Origin: Panax quinquefolius
Taxonomy: Eukaryota > Streptophyta > Magnoliopsida > Apiales > Araliaceae
DNA: 64,000 nt
Direction: 5' to 3'
NCBI GenBank assembly: GCA_020205615.1
Contig: CM035151.1
Span: 47,111,409 to 47,175,408, forward strand
Made by a program: the position numbers and the translations under genes. This document shows positions 25,101-35,477 of this stretch, in pieces (within the stretch, counting starts at the first letter, position 1; each line of letters begins with the position of its first letter). The notes below the pieces were generated by a model. It did no database searches. It was not told the origin of the DNA and worked only from the letters and a program-made list of their open reading frames with translations.

Positions 25101-25960
25101 TCTCTTAGTCTTTAATAAATAAAAAAAAACAAAATTACATATTATATAATAATTTTAACAATTTTCGAATCTCCCAAAATTAAATATAACACTATAAGTA
25201 AGATTACAAATCTTACAATAAAGAGAAAGAACATATATGTTAATGTTAAAGATCTTAACCCAATTAATTAAATGAGCTGAATTAATGTTAATCTATTAAT
25301 ATATGTGACATAACACTTCATGAATTCACGTGACGTGATCGCTGCCCTGCCTATTAATGTAATAAAATTTATTCCTTACATAGCTTAAAGTTATGTTAGG
25401 TATTATATTAAATAAATCAACACTAATTCAGCTAATTTAATTTATTGCGTTAAGATCTTTAACACACAATATTTATTTTATCAAGAGTTTTTGGCTCAAA
25501 TACTCTACTTGTTCAAACTCCCTCCTCTAAATTAAGAAGAAAAAAAATTGAGTGCCAAGGCTGAAAAAAAGAACGCATTTATCTTTTTGCCCTCAAATAG
25601 CCCTATAGAAGAAAAATGTTTATTCGAATCGATACCAGGAAGGTCAAAATAGTTCCAACCAAACGTACCTTTTGCGACGGAACAACTGAGTGGACAGGAG
25701 GCTTCTTGAAGCCAACGTCGTCGTTTCGTTCATCCAATTCACCGGAAGAAGAAGAGTAACGAATCAAGCCAGCTTGCCTGGCACTCTGGAAATACTGAGT
25801 AATTGGCAGCTCATTTACGTAATCCCAGTTGCCAAACGCCGGAATCTGACCGCTCCGTTTTCCTCCCTATATATACATACTGATATTAATTCACAAAGAG
25901 AAACATAAATTAAGACTTTACAGATACTCAATTAAGAGAAATAAAATGACTTACATTCAT
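22109..25960 (-). CDS. RIN4/NOI-domain protein, four exons
   Basis: Coding exons read on the minus strand: 25960-25955, 25866-25669, 23306-23136 and 22150-22109. All introns are GT-AG (88, 2362 and 985 bp) and fall between codons. They give 138 codons and a TAG stop. The protein opens with MNGGKRSGQ. Residues 10-48 form an NOI (nitrate-induced/RIN4 AvrRpt2-cleavage-site) domain with the hallmarks IPAFGNWDY and ARQAGLIRYSSSSG. A basic linker with KEQKKQ follows, then the conserved VDEDLYKIPSELLDTSKRKK box and GFFSRCLVA at the end. NOI proteins related to RIN4 act at the plasma membrane in immune signalling; that role is inferred from the family. The last exon seems to carry an 8-bp duplication that brings in an early stop. 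The gene has no conserved neighbour and is surrounded by retroelements. Confidence 0.88.
22243..22275. repeat. (GAA)n microsatellite
   Basis: A run of AGA/GAA trinucleotides within the last intron of the NOI gene, about 100 bp from the final exon. Confidence 0.85.
22530..22735. repeat. Small dispersed repeat, copy 1, in NOI intron 3
   Basis: It shares an order of words with 23320-23455: TAGCGTTTAG, AAATTTTATTT, TAACTCACAAATATA, a TTTGAAGTTCATATGTAACATAC-like stretch cut by mismatches, and GAGGT.T.AT. The TAGCGTTT and AAACGCTA words at the outer edges suggest short terminal inverted repeats. A hAT- or Harbinger-type MITE is possible, but no target duplication was recognised. Confidence 0.4.
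23320..23455. repeat. Small dispersed repeat, copy 2, in NOI intron 2
   Basis: A diverged relative of the repeat at 22530-22735, on the other side of exon 3. It contains TAGCTCACAAATATAG, TAGAGTTTAAATGTGATGTAC and GCAAACGCTAAAAAACC. Exon 3 is thus bracketed by two related repeats. Confidence 0.4.
23851..23968 (+). mobile_element. tRNA-derived SINE-like element in NOI intron 2
   Basis: The head resembles a tRNA with a perfect A-box fit (TGGTATAGTGG, 23859-23869) and a decayed B box (GGAATTTATCC, 23902-23912) about 32 bp later, the usual pol III spacing. The 3' end is A-rich with AAATAAAAAAATAAAAAA. The body cannot fold as a functional tRNA. It lies antisense to the host gene. Target-site duplications are not clear. 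Confidence 0.6.
24098..24287. mobile_element. Foldback MITE-like palindrome in NOI intron 2
   Basis: Two arms of about 75 bp (24098-24170 and 24211-24287) are near-perfect reverse complements around a 40-bp loop. Their core is TAGTGTTTTAGATGTAATTT and its complement. Outer ends are AAAAATGTATA and TATACATTTTT. The AT-rich arms and absence of coding fit a MITE. The class was not assigned. Confidence 0.65.
25244..25464. mobile_element. MITE with about 55-bp terminal inverted repeats in NOI intron 2
   Basis: The left end is TGTTAAAGATCTTAAC and the right end is its exact reverse complement (GTTAAGATCTTTAACA). Inside these, the ends stay inverted with AATTAAAT.AGCTGAATTA. The element is about 220 bp and non-coding, with CACGTGACGTGATCGC in its centre. 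No obvious TA or longer target duplication was recognised. Confidence 0.65.
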
Positions 25961-26640
25961 TGTATGTGTTTGTGGGAAACAGAGGAGAAAATAAGACTAA
26001 TAAGTGAGCGGAAAATAAAAGGTGAGGGACAATGTTTATATCGTGATGTGGAGTCCTTGACTCTCGAGTCTAATTTAACATGAAGGAGCCAGAAAGTCAA
26101 AGTTGTACATGTTATATTTATTAGATCTATATTGGATATTCACATGAACTTTTGTTGTCATTAGAACGTGATATTTTATGTTTACAAATGGAATCTGAGT
26201 TTTGGGTGGATATATAATATTACTCTTACACTTTGTTACTGAATTTTTAAATGAATTGAAAAGAAAAAAAATAGGTTAAAATTTTAAAGTTTTCTATATA
26301 ATTCCTTTGTTATCGACTTTTTTAGAAAAAAAGAAAAGAAATGAATGAGAAAATTAATTAACTATTTTGTTATAAATTTTTCATTAAAAATAAACGAATT
26401 TAGATAAAAACTAAATAATATAAGATCATCTTTTATTATTCTTATTATACCTTTTAGCTTATAAACATAATAAAATTAAATTAATATGAAGACAACTTAG
26501 TAATTAGATGTTAAACATAAGTTTTTTTATTTTATTTTTTATTATTTGTAAACTCGATAACAACTTGAATGAAAACATATCAGTAATGATCCTAAGCATA
26601 CCGGGTAAATGACATACCTGGTTAAGTAACATACTTATTT
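25961..26640 (-). promoter_or_regulatory. Upstream region of the NOI gene
   Basis: On the minus strand, ATATAAAC at 26034-26041 lies 74 bp upstream of the start codon and would place transcription start near 26005, with a 5' UTR of about 45 bases. The rest, to 26640, is AT-rich with no ORF or recognised element. Defence-type cis-elements were not assigned. Confidence 0.45.
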
Positions 26641-27480
26641 AACTACTCCTTATTTTGAGATTTTAGTTTCTCTCTCCTCACATCACATGTTTCTCGATTA
26701 ATATCCTCCTATTTCTCCTTGAAAGAAAACCATTCTACCTCGAAAAATTCAGAGGAATCAGAGGAAAAACGCTAAGATATGGGCGTCTCGACTTCGATTC
26801 GGTAAGAGCTTTACAATTTAATTACTCTCCTAAATTCGTCCGTTGATATCCTAGGGTTGCCGATATGAATGATAATCCTAAACTCAGAACTCGTTGATAT
26901 CACTTCGCTTAAAGCACTCTCATCTCTCGGTTTTTGCCCAAAATTTCATATGCAAAGACCCTAATTGATTTTATTCACCGATCTGCTAAGGTAAATGTAA
27001 TGATCGCGAAGATTAAACAATCTTTGTAAATAAGATATATGTGAAATTATTGAATAAAATGAGATTTTGTTAATAATTTGAGTTTTATGTGACTTATGGT
27101 TAATGTGAAAAATAATTTTTTTCTGAAAAAAAACGTAAAAACATTATTCACGCTAAAAACACAAACTCGTATTTTTCAAAATTTCGAATTACGACATAGC
27201 GTTTCTTCAAAAAAGGGGGATCGGTGGCGAAATTGGGTTTTCGAAAGTCGATTTTTCTGCTAATCGAGTGGATTATGAATAGCAACTGAAAAAAAGATAG
27301 AAAACCTAATTGGATAAGAAAAAGTCTAACTAAAATTAGTTGGACTAACTAAACCTAGGAATTCTAGGGCTTGACTAAGAATTTTGGAAAGTGGCTAGGG
27401 TTGAGCAAAAGTTTAAGCCTAGGATTTGAAAGGCTTGGCTTGGCTTGAGCCAAGAGTAAAGCCAAGGGTTATGGATGGTG
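26640..27480 (+). other. Possible 5' end of a beheaded host gene
   Basis: A CT-rich leader (26660-26740) precedes an ATG at 26779. The short frame (MGVSTSIR) runs into a strong donor, CG|GTAAGA, at 26802. The following 680 bp have intron-like AT-rich composition. No second exon was found before repeat sequence begins near 27480. The layout resembles the first exon and intron of a plant gene arranged divergently from the NOI gene, cut off by element E1. The evidence is positional and compositional only. Confidence 0.25.
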
Positions 27481-27481
27481 T

Positions 27482-27760
27482 GACACCCCTAAATCCTAGT
27501 ACTTAAATCTAGAGTTGCAAACGAACCGAACCGAACTCGAACTTGAACATGTTCAAGTAACTTGATTGAATCAACAACTATGTACGAGTTCGGATCGTTT
27601 GGTGTTCGTGAACTATTCGTGAACATGATCGAGTTCGCGAACAAGTTGAGCTTAAGCTTGTTCGCGAACACAAACTATGTCCACGAACACCAAACTTTTT
27701 CAATTAAAAGATGAAGTTAATCCTAAAATGTATTAAATGTGATATGTGTTTATAATATTC
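27482..27760. repeat. GTTCG-rich degenerate repeat
   Basis: It starts TGTGACACCCCTAAATCC, an LTR-like terminus with no partner. There follows a stretch (about 27512-27700) dense in GAACCGAAC, GTTCG, CATGTTCAAG and CGAACAC words on both strands. Such internally inverted GTTCG-rich sequence is typical of degenerate non-autonomous plant transposons. I could not define ends or a target duplication. Confidence 0.35.
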
Positions 27761-27898
27761 TAATGTTGTTTACTAATCAAGATAATTTGTTATATTGTAG
27801 ATGTCAGGAGATAACATGATGTATAGAGATATACATGTGGTTAGTGAAGAGTCCGTGAACTAGATAGAGATTTTACCGACACCCGGCCCGTAGCTGAG

Positions 27899-28368
27899 GT
27901 GCCAATGGTGGTGGTGGTTGAGTCAGAAGATTCCGAGAACGTAGGGTTTACATCCTTGTTCGATGGAATGCCCGGGGAGGAGGTAGAGGTAGTATCGTTT
28001 AATACGATAATACCTACAGATGAGATGACACCGGGAGAGTCAATGAAGGCATTGTTCATGACTGTGTTGGATAGGAATATCCAGTTAGGTAAAGAGGTAA
28101 AGGAATTAAAGAGGAGATCCATGACATGTTGGTGGACAAGAGGGACATGGAGACGTTTTGGGAGGTGGAACATGATGAGAAATTTTTGGCGAAGGACAAA
28201 GTCCACGAGCTAAAACATGAGGCATTTGAGCTTAGAGAGGAGCTAAAGGCCAAGAAGCAGAAGATTTGTAAGATGTCCTATATTCATAGGTGTTCTCATG
28301 AGGATTATCAGCGAAAAGTTGCTGACTATCCCGTAGAGACAGGGCAGACTCGGCATACGATCAGCTGA
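27899..28368 (+). pseudogene. Coiled-coil extra ORF upstream of E1 gag
   Basis: Two overlapping frames (27899-28213 and 28126-28368) join through one frameshift near 28110. The first half is acidic (VVVVESEDSE, PGEEVEVV). The second half is a strongly charged coiled coil with repeated KEVKELK, KVHELKHE and LREELKAKK. It ends in QRKVADYPVETGQ, which recalls the RVLRYP and RVLNYH ends of the ORFs at 60050 and 14701. It lies about 380 bp upstream of gag. Its role is not known. Confidence 0.5.
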
Positions 28369-28744
28369 GATATGGTGGCCAGTCTTGCTGAAGCAGATTT
28401 TGCAAATACCATTAGGCAAATGTAATCTAGTTAATAACTAGAATAGAAATAGATATGTAAATATTGTATATCTATGTAGTGACGTAAAACCCTCTTTTGT
28501 ATAATCAAAGGGTAGTCTTTTGGAAATCACAATTTTTGGAAAGTGATTGCGGGAAAGTAATGTAATTAGCTAAGGCTATGTAATGGTGAACGATGTCGTA
28601 TTATACTACAAAGAAGGAAGCATATCAATATAATAATTTTATTGAAAATGTTTTGTAATGAGTTTGGGTTATTGTTAAAAAATGAATAATAATTAATTAA
28701 TAAGAAGGAAGTAATAATGAACTTTTATTAATTTTAACAGAAAG

Positions 28745-29560
28745 ATGCCGCCAAGAAGAAGACAATGAAATCTGGAAGCTAATGTAGATCAACAAGAAGG
28801 GGGACCGATTAACCCAATGTAGGAGTTTGTTAACTTATTAACAGCTGCCTTTAATAGAAATGGTGCAAATATACCAGTTAATCTTGCGGTAGTACGTGCT
28901 ACTGCATATAAGGATTTTAAGAGTGTAGGTCCGCCAGAGTTTAATGGAACCACAGACCCTATAGAAGCCCAAACTTGGGTAAACGAGATTGAAAAGGCAT
29001 TTGTAATTGCAAATGTTGAAAAGGGACAAAAGAATTCTTTTGCTCCTTATATGATGAAGGGAGAGGCCAACTTCTGGTAGGAGGTAAACTAGGCTAGGAC
29101 TGGAGTGGAGGTGGTTACGTGAACACAGTTTAAGGAGATATTCTTCGAGAACTATTTCCCCACGAGTATGCAGGGTAGGATGGAGATGAAATTCTTAGAA
29201 CTTAAACAAGGGGATATGATCATTCCCGAATATGCTGCCAAGTTCAATAAACTGGTGAGATTTGCTCCACATCAGGTGGATATAGAGGTGAGAAAGGCAC
29301 GGAGATTCGAGTAGGGCTTGAAACCCTGGCTCTATAGCCAGATATCAGTATTTCAAAGTAATTCCTTTGGAACCGTTCTAGAGAAGGCAATAATCGTAGA
29401 GGGTGGTAACGAGTCTTTAAGCCAATACCACAGAGAAGAAGAATAAGAGTAGAGTGGATGGGGGAGTGAAAAATGGGGGAGCCAGCGAGAGTGGAAACAG
29501 ACAGAAGAGGAAGATTTTTAACTCTGGGAATACCGGAGTAAAATAAGGAGATCCTGAGAA
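28745..29560 (+). pseudogene. E1 gag (degenerate), Tekay-like chromovirus
   Basis: The start MPPRRRQ is homologous to the H gag start at 60641. TGA follows at codon 8, and several more stops break the frame. Recognisable gag segments are VGPPEFNGTTDPIEAQTWV, EIFFENYFPTSM, MEMKFLELKQGDM and EYAAKFNKLVRFAPHQVD. The stop after RRFE replaces a Gln codon (CAG to TAG). The ATG follows TTTTAACAG, a possible 3' splice site that is also present before the H gag. Gag forms the particle shell; this copy cannot be translated through. Confidence 0.75.
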
Positions 29561-29564
29561 GAGG

Positions 29565-30362
29565 ATGGAGGCATGTAAGAACTGTGGGAAGACTCATTTA
29601 AGAGTCTGTCTCAAGGGTAAAGTCGTGTGCTACAACTGTGGACAAAAAAGGCACATTTCGCCTAACTGTCCAAGTCCGAAGAAGAGCCATGTATGCTTTG
29701 TATGTGGATCAACTGATCACATGGCGAAGAATTGCCCGAAGAAGGGGATGGATTGTAATAAGGGCATTAATAGTGGTAATTTATCTATTAGTGGTCCAGC
29801 TCAGATGAGTAGGCCGATGGCTCGGACCTTTAATATGAAGGTCCAGGATGCAGTTGCATCGGGAGATGTAGTTCCAGGTATTATCTCAATCAACGATATA
29901 AATGCTTATGTGTTGTTTGATTCGGGTGCTACTTGTTCATTTATAACATGTGATTTTGCTAGACGGTTAGGATTACTTCCTGAAAGATTTCCTATACCTT
30001 TAAATATTAAGGTAGCAAATGAAGAAATAATCCATGTTGAACATATTCATAGACTTTGTTGTGTAGAAATAAGTGGTTATAAATTGTCGGTAGATTTAAT
30101 GCCGATAAAGTTGGGAGAATTAGATTTAATTCTCAAGATGGATTGGTTGTTTAACCATGGAGCAATTATAGATTGTCAAAAGAAATGTATAAACCTCCGA
30201 ACATTGAAACAACCTAAGTTAGTGTTTTACGGTAGTAAGTCACCGGGACGTTCGTGTTGTCTTACCATGACACAAACTAGGAAATTGTTGAAGAAGGGAT
30301 GTGTGGGTTGTGTCATGTTGTTGATACCCAGAGAGTGGGAGCAACAATGGAATAAATACATA
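29565..30362 (+). pseudogene. E1 gag zinc knuckles and aspartic protease
   Basis: This open frame has three Cys-rich motifs at the start: CKNCGKTHLRVC, then two CX2CX4HX4C knuckles (CYNCGQKRHISPNC and CFVCGSTDHMAKNC) that bind nucleic acid. The retroviral-type protease follows. Its catalytic motif DSGAT is at about 29919, preceded by AYVLF and followed by CSFI. The frame closes at 30362, before the linker to RT. The knuckles and the catalytic Asp are intact although the flanking gag is not. Confidence 0.8.
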
Positions 30363-30367
30363 TAGTA

Positions 30368-31854
30368 AATGAATTCGTGGATGTATTTCCAAGCGAATTA
30401 CCAGGTCTTCCACCGGATAGGGTGATCGAATTCGTAATAGATATTGTGCTAGGAGCGGCACCAGTTTCAAGGGCACTGTATCGTATAACGGCAGTAGAAA
30501 TGAAGGAGCTGATGGTTCAACTACAAGAATTGTTAGATAAGAAATACATTTAACCGAGTGTTTTGCCGTGGGGAGCACCGGTACTATATGTAAAGAAGAA
30601 GGATGGATTGTTGAGACTTTGTATTGACTACCGAGAGTTGAATAAGCTAACGATAAAGAATAAATACCAATTGCCCAGGATCGATGATCTTTTTGATCCA
30701 TTGAAAGGGGCAAAGTATTTTTCTAAGATAGATTTGGGAACATGGTATCATCAGTTAAAAGTCATGAAGGAGGATGTACCTAAGACGACGTTCAGACAGG
30801 ACATGTTACGGCCATTTTGAGTTTCTGGTAATGTCGTTTGGGTTAACGAATGCACCAACTGCATTCATGGATATGATGAACAGAGTGTTTAAACAATTTT
30901 TGGACAAGTTTGTTGTAGTGTTTATCGATGATATTCTAGTCTATTCTAAGACGGTAGAAAATAACGCTGAACACCTAAGATTAGTGTTAGAGACACTAAG
31001 AAAGAAGAAGTTATATGCGAAATTCACTAAGTGAGATTTTTGGCTTAAAAGAGTGCAATTTTTAGGGCATGTCATTGACAGAGATGGAATTTTAGTGGAT
31101 CGAGCAAAGGTGGAAGCAGTGATTAATTGGGAACAACCGAAAACACCTACAGAGGTACGGAGTTTCCTAGGGTTAGCAGGATACTATCGAAGATTTATCC
31201 AAGATTTTCTAAGATAGCTACTCCGTTGACTAATTTGACAAGAAAGAAGGTTAAGTACGTGTGGACTGAGAAGTTTGAAGACAATTTTCAGGAACTGAAG
31301 AAAAAGTTGAGTGAATCACATGTATTATCTCTACCTGATGATACAAGGAATTTTGTAGTTTATAGCGATGCTTCACATAGAGGACTAGGTTGCGTGCTCA
31401 TGCAGCATGACAATGTCATTTTGTATGCATCACGACAGTTAAAAGATTATGAGAAAGTTTATCCTAGTCATGATCTGGAACTGGCAGCGGTGGTATTCGC
31501 CTTAAATATTTGGAGGCATTACCTATATGGGGAAAATGTGAGATATACACGGACCATAAAAGTCTAAAATATATCTTCACACAAAAAGTCTAAAATATGA
31601 GACAAAGAAGATGGCTGGAGTTGATAAAGGATTACGATTGTAATATTCTGTATCATCTAGGAAAAGTGAATTTGGTGGCCGACGCTTTAAGTAGAAAGGG
31701 TCGGGAAAAGTTGTCTATGTTAACGACTCAAGTTGAGTTAATAACAGAGATGGCTAAAATGGAGTTAGAGGTAAGATTATCGAGTAAATCGGATCAGAAA
31801 CTATTTGCAATGGAGACTCGACCTACCATTGTAGAGAGAGTCAAGGAGGTATAA
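30368..31854 (+). pseudogene. E1 reverse transcriptase and RNase H (broken)
   Basis: RT motifs occur in order: [26 protein letters not shown], a frameshift near 30800, [16 protein letters not shown], then the catalytic [12 protein letters not shown] near 30920. A TGA replaces the Cys codon after AKFTK. The connection domain has [14 protein letters not shown] with a frameshift. RNase H has [17 protein letters not shown] (31366 region), an [19 protein letters not shown] stretch, a frameshift, and [14 protein letters not shown] up to VADALSRKG. The motif order and sequence are of the Tekay/Del chromovirus type. At least four lesions prevent expression. Confidence 0.85.
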
Positions 31855-33080
31855 CTCAGAAATGATGAGTGTAACCAGATGAAGAAACGGCTAGCAGATG
31901 GAGAAGAAATAAAGTATAGTCTTGATAATGAGGAGTTATTAAGATTTGAAGGAAGAATTTAGGTTCCGAGTGAAACAGAATTGAAGGAGGAAATATTGCA
32001 AGAGGCTCATAGTTCAAGGTACTCGATTCTTCCTGGTAGTACTAAGATGTATCAAGACCTTCGACAGAATTTTTGGTGGCCAAACATGAAGAGAGAGATA
32101 GGAGAATATGTAAGTAGGTGTTTAACTTGTCAAAAAGGTTAAGGCCAAACATCAACGACCAAATGGCTTGTTACAGTCATTGGAAATTCTAGAATGAATG
32201 TTGGAGCATATCATAATGAACTTTGTGGTAGGACTTCCGACTACACAGAAAGGACACGACGCTATTTGGATAATAGTGGATCGTTGACGAAGTCGGCTTA
32301 CTTTTTGCCAATAAGAGTCAAGTTTAACTTAGATCAATTAGCTAAACTTTATGTTAAGGAAATCGTTTCAAGACACGGGGTATCAATTTCAATAGTGTCG
32401 GATCGTGATCCACGATTCACATCAAATTTTTGGAGAAGTCTGCAAGAACAGATGGGAACACAGTTGAAGTTAAGTGCAACTTATCATCCACAAACAGATG
32501 GGCAGAGCGAGAGAACAATTCAGATGTTAGAAGATATGCTAAGATCTTGCGTCATGGATTTTAAAGGTAGTTGGGATGATCATCTACCGTTAGTAGAGTT
32601 TGTTTATAACAACAGTTATCATGCAAGCATAGGCATACCGCCTTACAAAGCATTATATAGGAGGAAGTGCAAAACACCACCGTGTTAGGATGAGATAGGA
32701 AAACGCTGTATGCTAGGACCTGAAATGGTACTGCAAACATCGGATATAGTTAAGTTGATACGACTGCAACTGGTAGCAGCTCAAGACAGACATAAAAAGT
32801 ATGCAGATCCTCATCGAATGAGAAGAGAGTTTGAAGTAGGCTCGTATGTGTTTCTAAAGGTATCTCCCTGTAAAGGAAAGATACTCTTTGAGAAGAAGGG
32901 AAAATTAAGTCCAAGGTTTATACGACCTTTTGAAATATTGAAAAGGGTAGGAGAGGTAACTTATGTAGTAGCATTACCTCCAGAATTAGAACGCATACAC
33001 GATGTGTTTCATGTATCTGTGTTACGTCCTTATAAGCCAGATTATAAGAACATAATAGAATATAAAGGACTTGATGTATG
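31855..33080 (+). pseudogene. E1 integrase (broken)
   Basis: The N-terminal HHCC zinc-binding region reads HSSRYSILPGSTKMY ... RCLTCQK and is preceded by a TGG to TAG stop. A frameshift removes the first catalytic Asp block. The core regains frame near 32280 ([11 protein letters not shown]) and keeps VSDRDPRF (second Asp) and DGQSERTIQ (Glu). A TAG replaces Trp in PPCWDE-like sequence at 32686. The C-terminal GPEM...YADPHRMRREFEVGSYVFLKVSP and LSPRFIRPFEIL segments run to LRPYKPD. Integrase inserts the cDNA; this copy lacks an intact first Asp region. Confidence 0.85.
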
Positions 33081-33234
33081 AAGAAATGCCTATTCAAATC
33101 ATTGATAGAAAAGAACAAGTTCTAAGGAATAAAGTAATACATTCTGTGAAGGTAGTATGGAGAAACCACAATGCTGAACAACGTGGGAACTTGAAGAAAA
33201 GATGAAGAAGAATTACCCTCAGTTATTTGACTAA
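33069..33234 (+). pseudogene. E1 chromodomain at the integrase C-terminus
   Basis: After a frameshift from the integrase frame, a short segment reads EEMPIQIIDRKEQVLRNK, then VKVVWRNHNAEQ and WELEEKMKKNYPQLFD before a TAA. A further one-base shift lies near AEQ/TTW. This is the chromodomain of Tekay/Del-type chromoviruses, which is thought to guide insertion to modified chromatin. Confidence 0.75.
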
Positions 33235-33267
33235 CTTAGGTCGAGATTCTGGGGATAGAATCCTTAT

Positions 33268-33280
33268 AAGGGGGGAAGAA
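33268..33280 (+). other. Polypurine tract of E1
   Basis: AAGGGGGGAAGAA lies directly before the LTR start TGTAACAACCGAG at 33281. Confidence 0.85.
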
Positions 33281-35477
33281 TGTAACAACCGAGAAAATCG
33301 GATTATAATGTAAATTAATTTTATTTGAATATTTATTGAATAAAATTATATCATATGTTATTTATAACGAGCAAGCGAAATGAAGGTTATTCTATAACCT
33401 AAAAGAGAGATATGATAGTAGTATTCTGGCTAAGTGCTAGAAATAAAGTGTGTGAATTTCCAAGACGAAAATAAAATCTTTCCGAGAAATTCTCCGAAAA
33501 ACACTATTCATCCATTTCTGCTAGGGAATTATTTTTTTGAACTTCCGGGAAATAATAATTATAGAATTTTAAGGAAAGATGGATTATCTAATAATAATTC
33601 AGTTATAGAAAACGTAGTTTTTTGTCTGCGTACTCAAATTCGAGAATGTTAGGGAAAGTGAAGATTTGAATACTTAAGGGTTATGTATAATGAAGAAGTT
33701 ATTATACGGGAAAGAATACGAGTATAATTCAAGGTATTGTACAATTATATACGAAAGATAATATAACGTATAAGATGAATGTTATACGAACTAGTATATG
33801 AGAAGAATACGAGGATTATACGTTAAAAACACAAACCATTATTAATGGACTAGTAGAACTTGAAGGTGAACTTTGGCAAGCCAAATATAAGATCATTTAG
33901 GCCCAATGACAAAATTAATCAAGGCCCAAAGATAATTTAATTCAAGCCCAAGGTTAGGCCCAAATTGAATTGAACTTAAGCCCGAACCAAGAATCGAACT
34001 CGTGGATCGAACCGTTGGGTCACTAGATAAGTAAAACCCATGGGGCAACCCATGTGGGCCCCCATGGTGAGTTATGACCGACCACTTGGTGGCAAAGCAA
34101 GAGTTGTGGCTTCCTTTGCAAGCTTGGAATAGTAAGGATGTGGAATAGTAAGGAGGTTGGGTGACCTTTTGACCATTTTACCCCCTACTTTGAAAATTCT
34201 ATAAATAGAAAGCTTAAATTGTCAATTGTTAGTTGTTTGATTCACCAACACCTAAAGTATTATATTGAGAGAAAAGAGAGAGCTATTTCAAGTAATCAAA
34301 GAAGAAAAAGAAAGCTAGAACATCAAAAGGTAATGAAACTTGAACATTTAATCTTCATCTCTTCAATTTGAATCTTGATAGAGAAGTGATTATTGGTGGA
34401 GAATGTATCTTAAGAAGTAACAAGGATGGCTATTAGTGGACTTTAAAAATTAATAACCATGTTACAAGTGGAATTATAATCAAATAAGTAAGAAATAATG
34501 AAGAAAACGTAAAAATTTATCACATGTTGTTGATGGACAAGTTTAAAACCATCGTATATAGGATTAGATGCTATATTCTTGGTTAGGATGATAGATGTAT
34601 GAATAATTGAATGAATTCATTTTGAACGATGTAAAAATCTCAAGTAACGAAGTTATAGTGAAATTTACGAGATTAAACAATAATTGTCGAAATCGTAAAA
34701 TTCTCGGAATGATAGTCAAAAGTCATCTTTTAACTTGTAAACCTTAGTTTTCGATGGCGTATCGTAGAACTGTGCATTTAAGAATTGTGGACTCAACAAT
34801 GGTTGAAGTCCGACTTAAAACAAAGAAACAAGTTATGAACGTTCACGAATGTTTAACGAACGCGTAATAAAAAATTTAAACAGTAAATTTAGTGTTAACG
34901 GATTCAAAAACTTATTTTGTCCAAATGAAATCGAAGTATGCGAGATATGTGAGATAACGACTTTTAAATGAGCCAATTTTGACTTATAACGACTAAGTTA
35001 CGAGCCCATAAAGAATTTGAAATAAAAAACTTAAAAAATTTCAAAGGCTCAGGGACGGCGCCATAGCGCCTCCCAAGCCTAAGAAAGTGGCGCCACAGCA
35101 CCGGAACGGGGGATTTTACACTGGAAATATGCACTGCAGCGCAACAAATAACAAAGGACACGGTGCCGCATTGCCGGTTCAAGACTATAGGCGCAGAAGA
35201 ATAGATATGAATACAAAAGAAAGGTAAGTTGATTGAAGGTGAATTATGACCTTAATTAAACTTAAAGTAACATCTTAAAGGATGATTAGAACCTTAAGTT
35301 TAATAATTAAAATTTAACAAAAGGTTACAAAAATGTAAACACAAAGTAAGTTTAATAATACGATAAACCGTACACACTTTGAATGGATGTTTGAGATTGC
35401 TTGGAATGTAATTACTTAAACATTGAATAAGTAAGGTCACTTATAACAATAAAATTTTATAAAGCTGTAATGAACGT
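33281..35477 (+). mobile_element. 3' LTR of E1 (type G), interrupted at 35477
   Basis: It starts TGTAACAACCGAGAAAATCGG and has a TATA box at 34200-34208 (TATAAATAG). The block GTTGTTGATGGACAAGTTTAAAACC lies near 34530. A GC-rich block is at about 35050-35180, followed by AAGTTGATTGAAGG. It matches the minus-strand LTR at 47330-50078. It is cut at 35477 by element E2. The expected LTR end was not found on the other side of E2, so the insertion was accompanied or followed by loss. Confidence 0.8.

Noticed and set aside
29244..30713. Long minus-strand ORFs opposite E1 gag, protease and RT
   Set aside because: They are antisense shadows of the plus-strand pol gene and show no domain of their own.
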